Source of the DNA: Frigidibacter sp. ROC022
Lineage (GTDB): Bacteria; Pseudomonadota; Alphaproteobacteria; Rhodobacterales; Rhodobacteraceae
NCBI RefSeq assembly: GCF_024723735.1
Contig: NZ_JANQDU010000006.1
Location: forward strand, 59,599 to 123,598
Reading direction: 5' to 3'
Length of the DNA: 64,000 nt
Under the pieces are notes generated by a model. The model saw nothing but the letters and a program-made list of their open reading frames with translations, was not told the DNA's origin and did no database searches. Of the stretch, positions 47,036 through 55,681 are shown piece by piece; the first letter of the stretch is position 1, and each line of letters starts with the position of its first letter. Both the position numbers and the translations under genes were made by a program.

Positions 47036-47754
47036 CTCCAGTCACCTACTGCATTCTGCCACAGGGCCAATGCCGCAACGGCGGCAGTATCGGCCCGCAA
47101 TATGCGCGGACCAAGGCGGATTTGTGTCACGAATGGCTTTGCCAGTAGCTGTGCCCTCTCGGCACCGCTGAATCCGCCCTCGGGTCCGATCAGCAGGGCC
47201 CAGGGACCGGGGGCCGCGTTGGCGAAGGCCGGACCGGGCGGGGCGGATTCGTCGCAGAAGGCCAGCCGCCGGTCCTCGGGCCAGCCGGTCAGCAGCTTGC
47301 CCAGCTTGGTCAGCTCGGCCACCGGCGGCACGAAGGTCGCGCCGCATTGCTCGGCGGCCTCGCGGGCATGAGCCTGCAACCGGTCCTGGCGGATGCGTTC
47401 CGAATTGGTATGCGCGGTCATGACCGGCAGGATCCGCGCCGCCCCCATCTCGACCGCCTTCTCGACGATGAAATCGGTCCGCGCCTTCTTGATCGGTGCA
47501 AAGAGCAGCCAGAGGTCGGGCGGCAGGCCCTGTTCGCGGGTCTGATGCTCGACCACCGCCAGCCCGCGGCGCCTGTTGATCTCGATCAGCCGCAGCTGCC
47601 ATTCGCCGTCCCGCCCGTTGAAGGCCAGAAAGACCGAGCCGGCCGCCTGCCGCATCACTGTCGAGAGGTAATGCGCCTGGTCTTGCGACAAGGCCACGGA
47701 TTGCCCCGGGGCCAAGGGCTGGTCTAGGTAGAGGCGAAGAGACGCTTCGGACAT
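47032..47754 (-). CDS. rsmE: 16S rRNA (uracil-1498-N3)-methyltransferase RsmE
   Basis: RsmE methylates U1498 in 16S rRNA. The 240-residue protein has an N-terminal PUA-like domain and a C-terminal SPOUT knot. The family motifs KKARTDFIVEKAVEMGAARI, AAEQCGATFVPPV and LLIGPEGGFSGAERAQL are present. Its ATG lies only 11 bases from the ATG of the divergent ubiA, so any promoter must lie inside the neighbouring gene. Confidence 0.95.
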   Translation of the reverse strand: MSEASLRLYLDQPLAPGQSVALSQDQAHYLSTVMRQAAGSVFLAFNGRDGEWQLRLIEINRRRGLAVVEHQTREQGLPPDLWLLFAPIKKARTDFIVEKAVEMGAARILPVMTAHTNSERIRQDRLQAHAREAAEQCGATFVPPVAELTKLGKLLTGWPEDRRLAFCDESAPPGPAFANAAPGPWALLIGPEGGFSGAERAQLLAKPFVTQIRLGPRILRADTAAVAALALWQNAVGDWR

Positions 47755-47765
47755 GCAATCAATCT

Positions 47766-48743
47766 ATGACCGACCCCGTGACATTGCCAGAGAGTGATCG
47801 GCCCGAAGCGACCGGACAGGTTGCCGACGCCACCGACAACTGGGTCGATCGCCTGGCGCCGCCCGCCACCCGGCCCTATCTGCGGCTGAGCCGGGCCGAC
47901 CGTCCGATCGGCACCTGGCTGTTGCTGCTGCCCTGCTGGTGGGGGGCGCTGCTGGCTGCCGGGACGGTGGGCTACAGCTGGACCGTGCTCTGGGTCTTCG
48001 TCGCCTCGGGGGCCGGGGCCTTTCTGATGCGCGGCGCCGGCTGCACCTGGAACGACATCACCGACCGCGACATCGACGGCAAGGTGGCCCGCACCCGGTC
48101 GCGGCCGATCCCTTCCGGCCGGGTTTCGGTCAGGGCCGCGGCGGTCTGGATGGTGGCGCAGGCCGGGCTGGCCTTCCTGATCCTGCTGACCTTCCACCCG
48201 CTGGCGATCTGGCTGGGCGTCGGCTCGCTGGCACTGGTGGCAATCTACCCCTTTGCCAAGCGCTTCACCTGGTGGCCGCAGGTGTTCCTGGGGCTGGCCT
48301 TCAACTGGGGCGCGCTGCTGTGCTGGGCGGCGGTGACCGGCAGCCTGAGTGCCGCGCCGGTCGCGCTGTATCTCTCCGGCATCATGTGGACGCTGTTCTA
48401 CGACACGATCTATGCGCATCAGGACAAGGAGGACGACGCCTTGATCGGTGTCCGCTCGACGGCCCGGCTGTTCGGCGCCGCGACCCACGCCTGGCTGCGC
48501 GGCTTCCTGGTCGCAACGGTCATCCTGATGGGGGTGGCGGTGATGCTCGCCTACGGGCCGGGGCGCAATGTCCTGGCGCTGGTGCTGGCGCTGGCGGCAC
48601 CCTGGGCGATGGGCTGGCATCTGGTCTGGCAACTGCGCCATCTCGATACGGAGGATCCGGAAAACTGCCTGCGCCTGTTCCGCTCGAATCGCGACAGCGG
48701 CCTGATAGCTGGGCTGTTTCTTGCCTTGGCAGCGGCTCTTTGA
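47766..48743 (+). CDS. ubiA: 4-hydroxybenzoate octaprenyltransferase
   Basis: UbiA prenylates 4-hydroxybenzoate in ubiquinone synthesis at the inner membrane. The 325-residue protein has a polar N-terminus of about 38 residues, then membrane helices with the first Asp-rich motif RGAGCTWNDITDRDIDGKVA and the second DTIYAHQDKEDDALIG, both binding the prenyl diphosphate through magnesium. Length and motifs fit the family well. It is followed after 59 bases by the OmpA-family gene. Confidence 0.95.
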   Translation: MTDPVTLPESDRPEATGQVADATDNWVDRLAPPATRPYLRLSRADRPIGTWLLLLPCWWGALLAAGTVGYSWTVLWVFVASGAGAFLMRGAGCTWNDITDRDIDGKVARTRSRPIPSGRVSVRAAAVWMVAQAGLAFLILLTFHPLAIWLGVGSLALVAIYPFAKRFTWWPQVFLGLAFNWGALLCWAAVTGSLSAAPVALYLSGIMWTLFYDTIYAHQDKEDDALIGVRSTARLFGAATHAWLRGFLVATVILMGVAVMLAYGPGRNVLALVLALAAPWAMGWHLVWQLRHLDTEDPENCLRLFRSNRDSGLIAGLFLALAAAL

Positions 48744-48802
48744 TTGCAGCCCCGCGGCCAACCGCCTAGACAACGGCGAGCAGCAACAACCCCCAGCCCC
48801 AG

Positions 48803-50746
48803 ATGAACGCCATCGCCCGACGCCTTCCCGCCATCACCGCCCTGACAGTGGCCGCCATCCTGGCGATCCTGGCCTCGGGCCTGCTGGTCAGGATGATCGA
48901 GGCGCGGTCGCTGTCGGATGTCGTCCAGGTGCTGCGTCTGTCCGGCTATGACTGGGCGCGGGTCTCGGTCGATGGCCTGCAGGTCAAGGTGATGGGCACG
49001 GCGCCGTCCGAGGCGATCCGCTTTCGTGCACTGACCGCCGCCGGAACCGTCGTCGATTCCGCCCGGGTGCTGGACCAGATCGACGTTGTCGAAGCGCAGA
49101 TCGAGCCGCCGCATTTCTCGATCGAGGTGCTGCGCAACGAGGATGATTTCTCCCTGATCGGCCTGCTGCCCAAGGCCATGGACCGCGATGCCTTCCTGGC
49201 CCGGGTGAACGAACTGTCGTCCGGGGGCGAGGTGGTGGACCTGCTGGAAAGCGCCGACCATCCGGTGCCCGAGGGCTGGGACCGCTCGGTCGAATACGGG
49301 CTCGATGCTCTCGAGATGCTGGCGCGGGCGAAAATCTCGATCTCGGCCGATCAGGTCAAGGTCTCGGGCATGTCCGACAGCCTGTCCGACAAGCATCGGC
49401 TGGAATCCGAACTGGCCCGCAAGGCGCCGGACGGGCTGAAGGTGGCGCTCGACATCACTGCCCCGCGGCCGGCGATCACCCCCTTCACCCTGCGGTTCCT
49501 GATCGACGGCAACGGTCGCGCCCGCTTCGATGCCTGTTCGGCCGATACCGCCGAGGCGCAGCGCCGCATCGTGCAGGCCGCGCTGGCGGCGGGGATGGCG
49601 GGCAAGACCAATTGCGTGATCGGCATGGGGGCGCCCAGCCCGCGTTGGGCCGATGCGGCGGTGCTGGCGATCGGCGCGGTTAAGGAACTCGGGGCCGGGG
49701 CGGTGACGATCTCGGATGTCGATGTCTCTCTGGTGGGCCGCGAATCCACGCCCAAGGACAAGTTCGATACCGTGGTCGGCAAGCTGGAAAACCAGCTGCC
49801 GGAAGGATTTTCGCTGACTGCCGTGCTGCCCGAGAAAGTGGTGATCGACGGCACCGGCGAAGGCGATGGCCCGCCCGAATTCCTGGCCGACCTGGATTCC
49901 GAGGGCATGCTGACGATGCGCGGCAAGCTGCGCGACGACCGCGAGAAGGCGGTGGTCGAGGGCTATGCCAAGGCGCTGTTCGGCGCCTCCAGCGTGCAGA
50001 ATGCCACCCGGGTGGACGACAGCGTGCCGGAAGACTGGCCGCTGCGGGTGCTGGCGGCCCTGGAATCGCTCGAGGGCATTGCAGAAGGCGGCATCGTGGT
50101 GCAGCCCGATTATCTCGAGGTGCATGGCACGACCGGCGATCCCGAGGCACGGGCGAATGTCTCGCGGCTGCTGTCGTCGAAGCTGGGCGAGGGGGCGAAT
50201 TTCGACATCGCCATCACCTACGAGAAAAAGCTTGACCCGGTCCTGGGCCTGCCGACGGCCCAGGAATGCGTGGACCAGATCAACGCGGTCCTGACCTCGA
50301 AGAAGGTCAGCTTTGCCCCCGGCTCGGCCGAGATCGACGAGGACGCGGCCGAGACCTTGGACAAGATCGCCGAGCTGATGAAGAACTGCGACGAATACCC
50401 GATGGAGATCGGCGGCCACACCGACAGCCAGGGCCGTGAAGAGATGAACCAGCAGCTCAGCCAGAAACGGGCCGAGGCGGTGCTGGACGCGCTTCTCTCC
50501 CGGCGGGTGCTGACCACCAACCTGACCGCCCGCGGCTATGGTGAGGATGCCCCGATTGCCGACAACGGCACCGAAGAGGGGCGCGAGGCCAATCGGCGGA
50601 TTGAATTCCGGCTGATCTCGGAGGATGAAGAGGCCGACGCTGCGGAAGATGCGGGCGCGGACGATGCCGCTGGCGACGGTGCGGGCACCGATGCCGCGGG
50701 TGCGGACGATGCAGGCGCGGCGGATGAAAGCGGAGACAAGCCATGA
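48803..50746 (+). CDS. Large OmpA-family protein with acidic tail
   Basis: The 647-residue protein has an N-terminal membrane anchor or signal (residues about 9-30), a long periplasmic region made of repeated beta-alpha modules that look BON-like (for example VVDSARVLDQIDVVEAQIEP and ISISADQVKVSGMSDSLSDK), an OmpA peptidoglycan-binding domain at about 502-604 (VSFAPGSAEID, IGGHTDSQGREEMNQQLS, EGREANRRIEFRL) and a 43-residue tail made almost only of Asp, Ala, Glu and Gly. Likely tethers the cell envelope to peptidoglycan. It overlaps the next gene by four bases. Confidence 0.88.
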   Translation: MNAIARRLPAITALTVAAILAILASGLLVRMIEARSLSDVVQVLRLSGYDWARVSVDGLQVKVMGTAPSEAIRFRALTAAGTVVDSARVLDQIDVVEAQIEPPHFSIEVLRNEDDFSLIGLLPKAMDRDAFLARVNELSSGGEVVDLLESADHPVPEGWDRSVEYGLDALEMLARAKISISADQVKVSGMSDSLSDKHRLESELARKAPDGLKVALDITAPRPAITPFTLRFLIDGNGRARFDACSADTAEAQRRIVQAALAAGMAGKTNCVIGMGAPSPRWADAAVLAIGAVKELGAGAVTISDVDVSLVGRESTPKDKFDTVVGKLENQLPEGFSLTAVLPEKVVIDGTGEGDGPPEFLADLDSEGMLTMRGKLRDDREKAVVEGYAKALFGASSVQNATRVDDSVPEDWPLRVLAALESLEGIAEGGIVVQPDYLEVHGTTGDPEARANVSRLLSSKLGEGANFDIAITYEKKLDPVLGLPTAQECVDQINAVLTSKKVSFAPGSAEIDEDAAETLDKIAELMKNCDEYPMEIGGHTDSQGREEMNQQLSQKRAEAVLDALLSRRVLTTNLTARGYGEDAPIADNGTEEGREANRRIEFRLISEDEEADAAEDAGADDAAGDGAGTDAAGADDAGAADESGDKP

Positions 50747-51069
50747 ACCGGACGGAATTCATTGTCGCGACGGCGATCGTTCTGTTTCTGGCCTTTCTGT
50801 TCGGCTGGTTCGCGCATTGGCTGATCCACCGGTTCACCCGGATCAACCAGTCGGAAATGGGCGAAGTGGACAAGCTGGCGCAGCAGCTGCACGAGGCCGA
50901 GGAAGCCCGCGAACAGGCCATCACCTGGTTTCAGGATCGCGAGGCCGCCCACGCCAACCAGTTGGCCCAGACCGAGGCAGAGCTGCGCGCCGCCATGGAA
51001 GGTCTGCGCGAGGCGCGGGCCGAGGCCGAGGAACTGCGCGCCTATATCGAACGGATGAACGCCAGCTAG
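50743..51069 (+). CDS. Small membrane-anchored coiled-coil protein
   Basis: The 108-residue protein has one membrane segment near the N-terminus (VATAIVLFLAFLFGWFAHWL) and then an uninterrupted charged helix, probably a coiled coil (VDKLAQQLHEAEEAREQAIT to AEELRAYIERM). The plan resembles YhcB-type envelope proteins, but no specific match is claimed. It starts at an ATGA overlap with the OmpA-family gene, suggesting the two work together. Confidence 0.82.
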   Translation: MNRTEFIVATAIVLFLAFLFGWFAHWLIHRFTRINQSEMGEVDKLAQQLHEAEEAREQAITWFQDREAAHANQLAQTEAELRAAMEGLREARAEAEELRAYIERMNAS

Positions 51070-51106
51070 GCGGCGGCGCTATCCGGCTTCCCGGCGGCTC
51101 CGGTCG

Positions 51107-52051
51107 TCAGTAGCCCGCGGCCCGATCGACCCGGTAGAGCAATGGCTCTCCGCTCTCGTTGCGGCGGATGTTTTCGGCAATCACCTTCGAGGCGGTGGCG
51201 GGCCTTGTCGTCGCGGCGACATGCGGCGTCACGGTGACGCGCGGATGGGCCCAGAAGGGATGATCCTGCGGCAGCGGCTCGGTGCGGAACACGTCCAGCG
51301 TGGCATGGCCGATCCGGCCGCTGTCCAGCGTCGCGATCAGCGCCGCATCGTCGATCAGCGCCCCGCGGCCCGGGTTCACGATCACCGCCCCTTCCGGCAT
51401 CAGCGCCAGCCGCCGCGCATCGAGGATGTTCTCGGTCTCCGGCGTCTTCGGCAGCAGCAGCACCAGGATCTCGGACCGGCGCAGCACCGTCTCCAGCCCC
51501 TCGGGCCCCGACTGGCAGTCGATCCCCGGCACGTCCCTGGCATTCCGGCTCCAGCCCGACACCGGGAAGCCCAGCCCCGCCAGCGCCTTGGCACAGACCT
51601 GCCCCAGCTCACCCAGTCCGAGCACGCCGATCGGCCGCTCATGGGTCAGCGGCGGATGGGTCGGCTTCCAGAGGTGGCCGGGATTCACCACATGCGCGTC
51701 GAGCCCGACATGATGGCGCAGGACATGCGCCACCACCCATTGCATCATGCCCTCGGCAATGCCGACATCCACCATCCGGCACAGGGGCTGGGTCAGGGTC
51801 GGGTTGCCGACCACCGTCTCGACCCCGGCCCAGAGGCTGAGCACCGCCTTGGCGTTGGTGTAGACCGAGAAGTCGCTGATCGGGCCGCTGGGTGCGAAGA
51901 CGAGGTAATCGACGGTCTCCGGCGCCCAGTCCGCCGTGCCGACCGGGGCCAGGTCGGCCTGCAGCCCCTGCGCGGCCAGTGCCTCGGGCAGGACCTCTGC
52001 ATAGTCGGCCCAGAAATCGGGCGGCGCCGAGAACAGAATTCGCAGCGTCAT
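51107..52051 (-). CDS. D-2-hydroxyacid dehydrogenase (glyoxylate/hydroxypyruvate reductase A-like)
   Basis: The 314-residue protein has the NAD(P)-binding motif GVLGLGELGQVCAKAL, the Arg-containing NPGRGALIDDAAL segment, a Glu in LDVFRTEPLP, and the catalytic His in VTPHVAATT, the usual R-E-H triad. The N-terminal half (VGTADWAPETVDYLVFAPSG) fits the GhrA group, which reduces glyoxylate and hydroxypyruvate. The ATG overlaps the rodA stop (ATGA), so it is the last gene of the mre operon. Confidence 0.9.
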   Translation of the reverse strand: MTLRILFSAPPDFWADYAEVLPEALAAQGLQADLAPVGTADWAPETVDYLVFAPSGPISDFSVYTNAKAVLSLWAGVETVVGNPTLTQPLCRMVDVGIAEGMMQWVVAHVLRHHVGLDAHVVNPGHLWKPTHPPLTHERPIGVLGLGELGQVCAKALAGLGFPVSGWSRNARDVPGIDCQSGPEGLETVLRRSEILVLLLPKTPETENILDARRLALMPEGAVIVNPGRGALIDDAALIATLDSGRIGHATLDVFRTEPLPQDHPFWAHPRVTVTPHVAATTRPATASKVIAENIRRNESGEPLLYRVDRAAGY

Positions 52052-53196
52052 GCCCGGGTCCGCGGCCGGTGGACATGGGCGCTCTGCACGATGCCGAAGC
52101 CCAGCAGCAGGATCAGCATCGCGGTGCCGCCATAGCTGACCAGCGGCAGCGGCACGCCGACGACGGGGGCAAGCCCCATGACCATCGACATGTTGACCGC
52201 GAAGAACAGGAAGAAGGTCCCCGCAAGCCCCAAGGTGACCAGGGCTCCGAACCGGTCCTTGTTGTTTAGTGCCGAGGAGATGCAGAACAGGATGATCAGC
52301 GCATAGACCGCCAGCAACGAGACGCCTCCGATAAAGCCGAATTCCTCGGCCAATGTGTTGAAGATGAAGTCGGTGTGTTTCTCGGGCAGGAAGTTCAGCC
52401 GCGACTGGGTGCCCTGCATGAAGCCGCGCCCGGTCCAGCCGCCCGACCCCATGGCGATCTTCGCCTGGGTGATGTGATAGCCCGCCCCCTGCGGCGCCGA
52501 GGAGGGGTCGAGAAAGGTGTCGATCCGCAGGAACTGGTAGTCCTTCAGCAACTGCCACGAGGTCCCGCGCGAGGCCAGGACGGTGGTCACCAGCGCGATG
52601 CCCGCCGCGATCACCCCGCCGAAATACCACAGCGACACGCCGGCGGCGAACATCACGATGCCGCCGCCCATCACCAGCAGGATCGCGGTGCCGAGGTCGG
52701 GCTGGCGCAGAACCAGGAAGGCCGGAACCAGGATGATCGCCAGCGGCACCAGCACCCAGAGCGGATGCGAGACCTTGCGGATGTCGAGCCAGTCGTAATA
52801 GGCGGCCAGCATCATCACCAGCGCGATCTTCATGATCTCGGAGGGTTGCAGACGCAGAAAGCCGAGGTCGATCCAGCGCTGCGCGCCCTTGCCGGTCTCG
52901 CCGAACTGATCGACCCCGATCAGCAGCACCAGCGCCACCACATAGGCCAGCCCGGCCATGTTCCGCCAGAACCAGATCGGCACCATGGCAATCACCAGCA
53001 TTGCCGCCATGCCGATGCCGAACCGTACCATCTGCGGCTTGGCCCAGCGGTCGATATCGCCGCCCGCCACCGAATAGAGCATCAGGAAGCCGAAGCCCGC
53101 CGCCGCCGTCAGCAGGATCGCCAGCCCCCAGTTGAAATAGAGCAGCTTCCGCAGCCCGGTCGGGACCGTGGTGACGTTGTATTCAAGATAGCTCAT
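52048..53196 (-). CDS. rodA: Rod shape-determining peptidoglycan polymerase RodA
   Basis: RodA is the SEDS-family glycosyltransferase of the elongasome. The 382-residue protein has about ten membrane segments and the signatures LQPSEIMKIALVMMLAAY, FLPEKHTDFIFNTLAEEFGF and MVMGLAPVVGVPLPLVSYGG, which are diagnostic. It overlaps mrdA by four bases upstream, as is common for the RodA-PBP2 pair. Confidence 0.96.
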   Translation of the reverse strand: MSYLEYNVTTVPTGLRKLLYFNWGLAILLTAAAGFGFLMLYSVAGGDIDRWAKPQMVRFGIGMAAMLVIAMVPIWFWRNMAGLAYVVALVLLIGVDQFGETGKGAQRWIDLGFLRLQPSEIMKIALVMMLAAYYDWLDIRKVSHPLWVLVPLAIILVPAFLVLRQPDLGTAILLVMGGGIVMFAAGVSLWYFGGVIAAGIALVTTVLASRGTSWQLLKDYQFLRIDTFLDPSSAPQGAGYHITQAKIAMGSGGWTGRGFMQGTQSRLNFLPEKHTDFIFNTLAEEFGFIGGVSLLAVYALIILFCISSALNNKDRFGALVTLGLAGTFFLFFAVNMSMVMGLAPVVGVPLPLVSYGGTAMLILLLGFGIVQSAHVHRPRTRA

Positions 53197-55145
53197 CCGT
53201 TCGAGACCTCGCCGTTGCTGGCGTCGGCGGTGCGCAGCTTCAGCGTCTTCTGCCGCTCGCGGATCGTGTTGCGCTGGTTCGCCGGATAGGCTTCGAGCGG
53301 CGGTGTGCCGTCGAACAGGGCCTGCAGCAGCATGTCGCGCGCCACCGGTGCCGCCACCGCCGAGCCGCCGCCACCATGTTCGACGATCGTGGAACAGGCG
53401 ATCTCGGGCGCTTCATAGGGCGCGAAACAGACGAACAGGGCATGGTCGCGCCGCTCCCAGGGCAGGCTCGCGTTGCTCGATACGCCGCGGGCCCGTTCGG
53501 CGGCGGTGATGTTGCGGACCTGGCTGGTCCCGGTCTTGCCGCACATCCGCTTGTCGTCGTCGTCGATCCGGCTGGAGAACGCGGTGCCGCGGCGGTTGTT
53601 CGAGACATTGAACATCCCGCGCCGGACCACCCGCAGATGCTCGTCGGCGACACCCAGCGGCGGGGCCGGTTCGACCGGAAGTTCTTCGCCGTCGATCGCC
53701 TTGATCAGCCGCGGCTTCAGCGCCAGCCCCGAGGCGATCCGCGCCGTCATCACCGCCAGCTGGATCGGCGAGGCCAGCACGAACCCCTGACCGATCCCGG
53801 CGTTCAACGTATCGCCGACCAGCCATTCCTCGCCGCGCCGTTCCCGTTTCCAGGCCTTGTCCGGCGCCAGCCCTTCGGACATGCCCGACAGCGGCAGGTC
53901 GTGCCGCTCGCCCAGGCCCAGGCGCCGCGCCATGGCGGAAATCCTCTCGATCCCGACCCGTTCGGCAACATCGTAGTAGTAGACGTCGCAGGACTGGGCG
54001 AGAGAGTTCACCGCGTCGATCGAGCCGTGCCCCGCCCGTTTCCAGCAGTGGAAGCGGCGCCCCGAACGGTCGACGTGGCCGGGGCAGTAGACGGTTTCTT
54101 CCGGCTCGATCACCCCGGCATCCAGCGCCGCCAGCAGGGTCACCAGCTTGAAGGTCGAGCCGGGCGGATAGGCCCCCTGGGCCGCCTTGTTGGCCAGCGG
54201 CCGATAGATGTCGTCGGTCAGGGCGCGATAATCGGCGACCGAGATGCCGCGCACGAACTTGTTCGGGTCATAGGACGGGGCAGAGCCGACCGCCAGAAGA
54301 TCGCCGTTGCGGCAATCCATCAGCACCGCGGCGGCGCTTTCGCCGGCCATCCGGGCCTGGACATAATTCTGCAGGCCGGCGTCGACGGTCAGGGTCACGC
54401 TGCTGCCTGGGTCCCCGGGGTGGCGGCCCAGTTCGCGCATCACCCGGCCATAGGCGTTGACCTCGTTCTGCAATTCGCCGGCCTTGCCGCGCAGGATCTG
54501 TTCCAGCTTGGCCTCGACCCCGACCTTGCCGACCGGGAACTTCGGGATGCCCAGCAGCGGATCGTCATCATCGGCCAGATAGCCCTTGGTCAGGTCATAG
54601 TCCGAGACCGGCCCGACATATCCCGCGACATGGGCGAAATCCTTGTCCAGCGGATAGATGCGCGACAGCCCGACCTCGGGGGTGATGCCGGGCAGGGCCG
54701 GGGCGTTGACCGCGACCTTCGACAGATCCTCCCAGCTCATCCGGTCGGCGATGGTCACCGCGACATTCGGCGCGCGCTGCTTGATCTCGGTCCGGACCCG
54801 CTCCAGATCGTCGGGGTCCAGCGGAATCAGCGTGGCCAGCCGGTCCAGCACCGCGTCGACGTCCTCGACATTCTCGCGCACCATGACGATCGAGTAATTC
54901 TGTTCGTTCCCCGCCACGATCACGCCACGGCGGTCGAGGATCGGCCCGCGGGCCGGGGGCAGCAGGCGGATCTGGATCCGGTTGCCCTCGGCCAGCAGGC
55001 GGAACTTGTCGGCCTGGTCGACCTGCATGTAATGCATCCGCAGGGCCAGCACGCCCATGAAGCTCAACTGTGCTCCGCCCAGCAGAAGCGCCCGGCGCGA
55101 GACCCGGCGGGTCGAGCTTTCGACATCGCGCGGAGATCGTCTCAT
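53193..55145 (-). CDS. mrdA: Penicillin-binding protein 2
   Basis: PBP2 is the transpeptidase of the elongasome. The 650-residue protein starts MRRSPRDVESSTRRVSRRAL at an ATGA overlap with mreD. It has one membrane anchor, a dimerisation domain beginning RGPILDRRGVIVAGNEQNYS, and the transpeptidase with the active Ser in PPGSTFKLV, the SCD triad (AQSCDVYYYDVAERV) and the KTGTS motif (MCGKTGTSQVRN). Length is typical. Confidence 0.96.
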   Translation of the reverse strand: MRRSPRDVESSTRRVSRRALLLGGAQLSFMGVLALRMHYMQVDQADKFRLLAEGNRIQIRLLPPARGPILDRRGVIVAGNEQNYSIVMVRENVEDVDAVLDRLATLIPLDPDDLERVRTEIKQRAPNVAVTIADRMSWEDLSKVAVNAPALPGITPEVGLSRIYPLDKDFAHVAGYVGPVSDYDLTKGYLADDDDPLLGIPKFPVGKVGVEAKLEQILRGKAGELQNEVNAYGRVMRELGRHPGDPGSSVTLTVDAGLQNYVQARMAGESAAAVLMDCRNGDLLAVGSAPSYDPNKFVRGISVADYRALTDDIYRPLANKAAQGAYPPGSTFKLVTLLAALDAGVIEPEETVYCPGHVDRSGRRFHCWKRAGHGSIDAVNSLAQSCDVYYYDVAERVGIERISAMARRLGLGERHDLPLSGMSEGLAPDKAWKRERRGEEWLVGDTLNAGIGQGFVLASPIQLAVMTARIASGLALKPRLIKAIDGEELPVEPAPPLGVADEHLRVVRRGMFNVSNNRRGTAFSSRIDDDDKRMCGKTGTSQVRNITAAERARGVSSNASLPWERRDHALFVCFAPYEAPEIACSTIVEHGGGGSAVAAPVARDMLLQALFDGTPPLEAYPANQRNTIRERQKTLKLRTADASNGEVSNG

Positions 55146-55681
55146 AGCCGGTGTCCCAGGGCATCGACCTGGCCGGGTGCAACCTTGCGCACCCCCAGGA
55201 CGGTTGCTGAAATCAGCACCACCGGCGGATAGACCAGGATCGTCGAGATCAGCTGGATCAGATAGAGCCCGATGGCCGGCTGAACCACGAAGAACACCGC
55301 CAGCACCAGCCAGTAGAGCAGCACCACCGCCGCCATGACCACCGAGATCACGCCCCATTCCAGCAGGAAGGGCAGGTCGCGCCAAATCTGGTTGCGGGCC
55401 CGCAGCAGTTCCAGCGCCAGCACCACCAGCGCCGCCCAGAGCCCGGGCGGCCGCTGCAGGATCAGATCCGCCATCAGCATGACCGCACCAGCCAGCAGCG
55501 GCGGCAGGTAATCCGGTCGCCGCAGCCCCCAGGCCATCGTGATCGCCAGCAGCACGTCCGGCCCGGCCCAGCCACCTGTGACCAGCGAGATCGGCAGGAG
55601 CTGCACGAAGATCACCAGGACGGCAAGGCCAAGGAACATCAGCCAGTAGACCGCGCGATATGAACTGAGTCGATCACCCAT
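55142..55681 (-). CDS. mreD: Rod shape-determining protein MreD
   Basis: MreD is a small polytopic membrane protein of the elongasome. The 179-residue protein has about five hydrophobic segments, including YWLMFLGLAVLVIFVQLLPI and AVVLLYWLVLAVFFVVQPAI. Sequence conservation in this family is low; the call depends on its position between mreC (overlap eight bases) and mrdA (overlap four bases) and on the membrane layout. Confidence 0.92.
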   Translation of the reverse strand: MGDRLSSYRAVYWLMFLGLAVLVIFVQLLPISLVTGGWAGPDVLLAITMAWGLRRPDYLPPLLAGAVMLMADLILQRPPGLWAALVVLALELLRARNQIWRDLPFLLEWGVISVVMAAVVLLYWLVLAVFFVVQPAIGLYLIQLISTILVYPPVVLISATVLGVRKVAPGQVDALGHRL

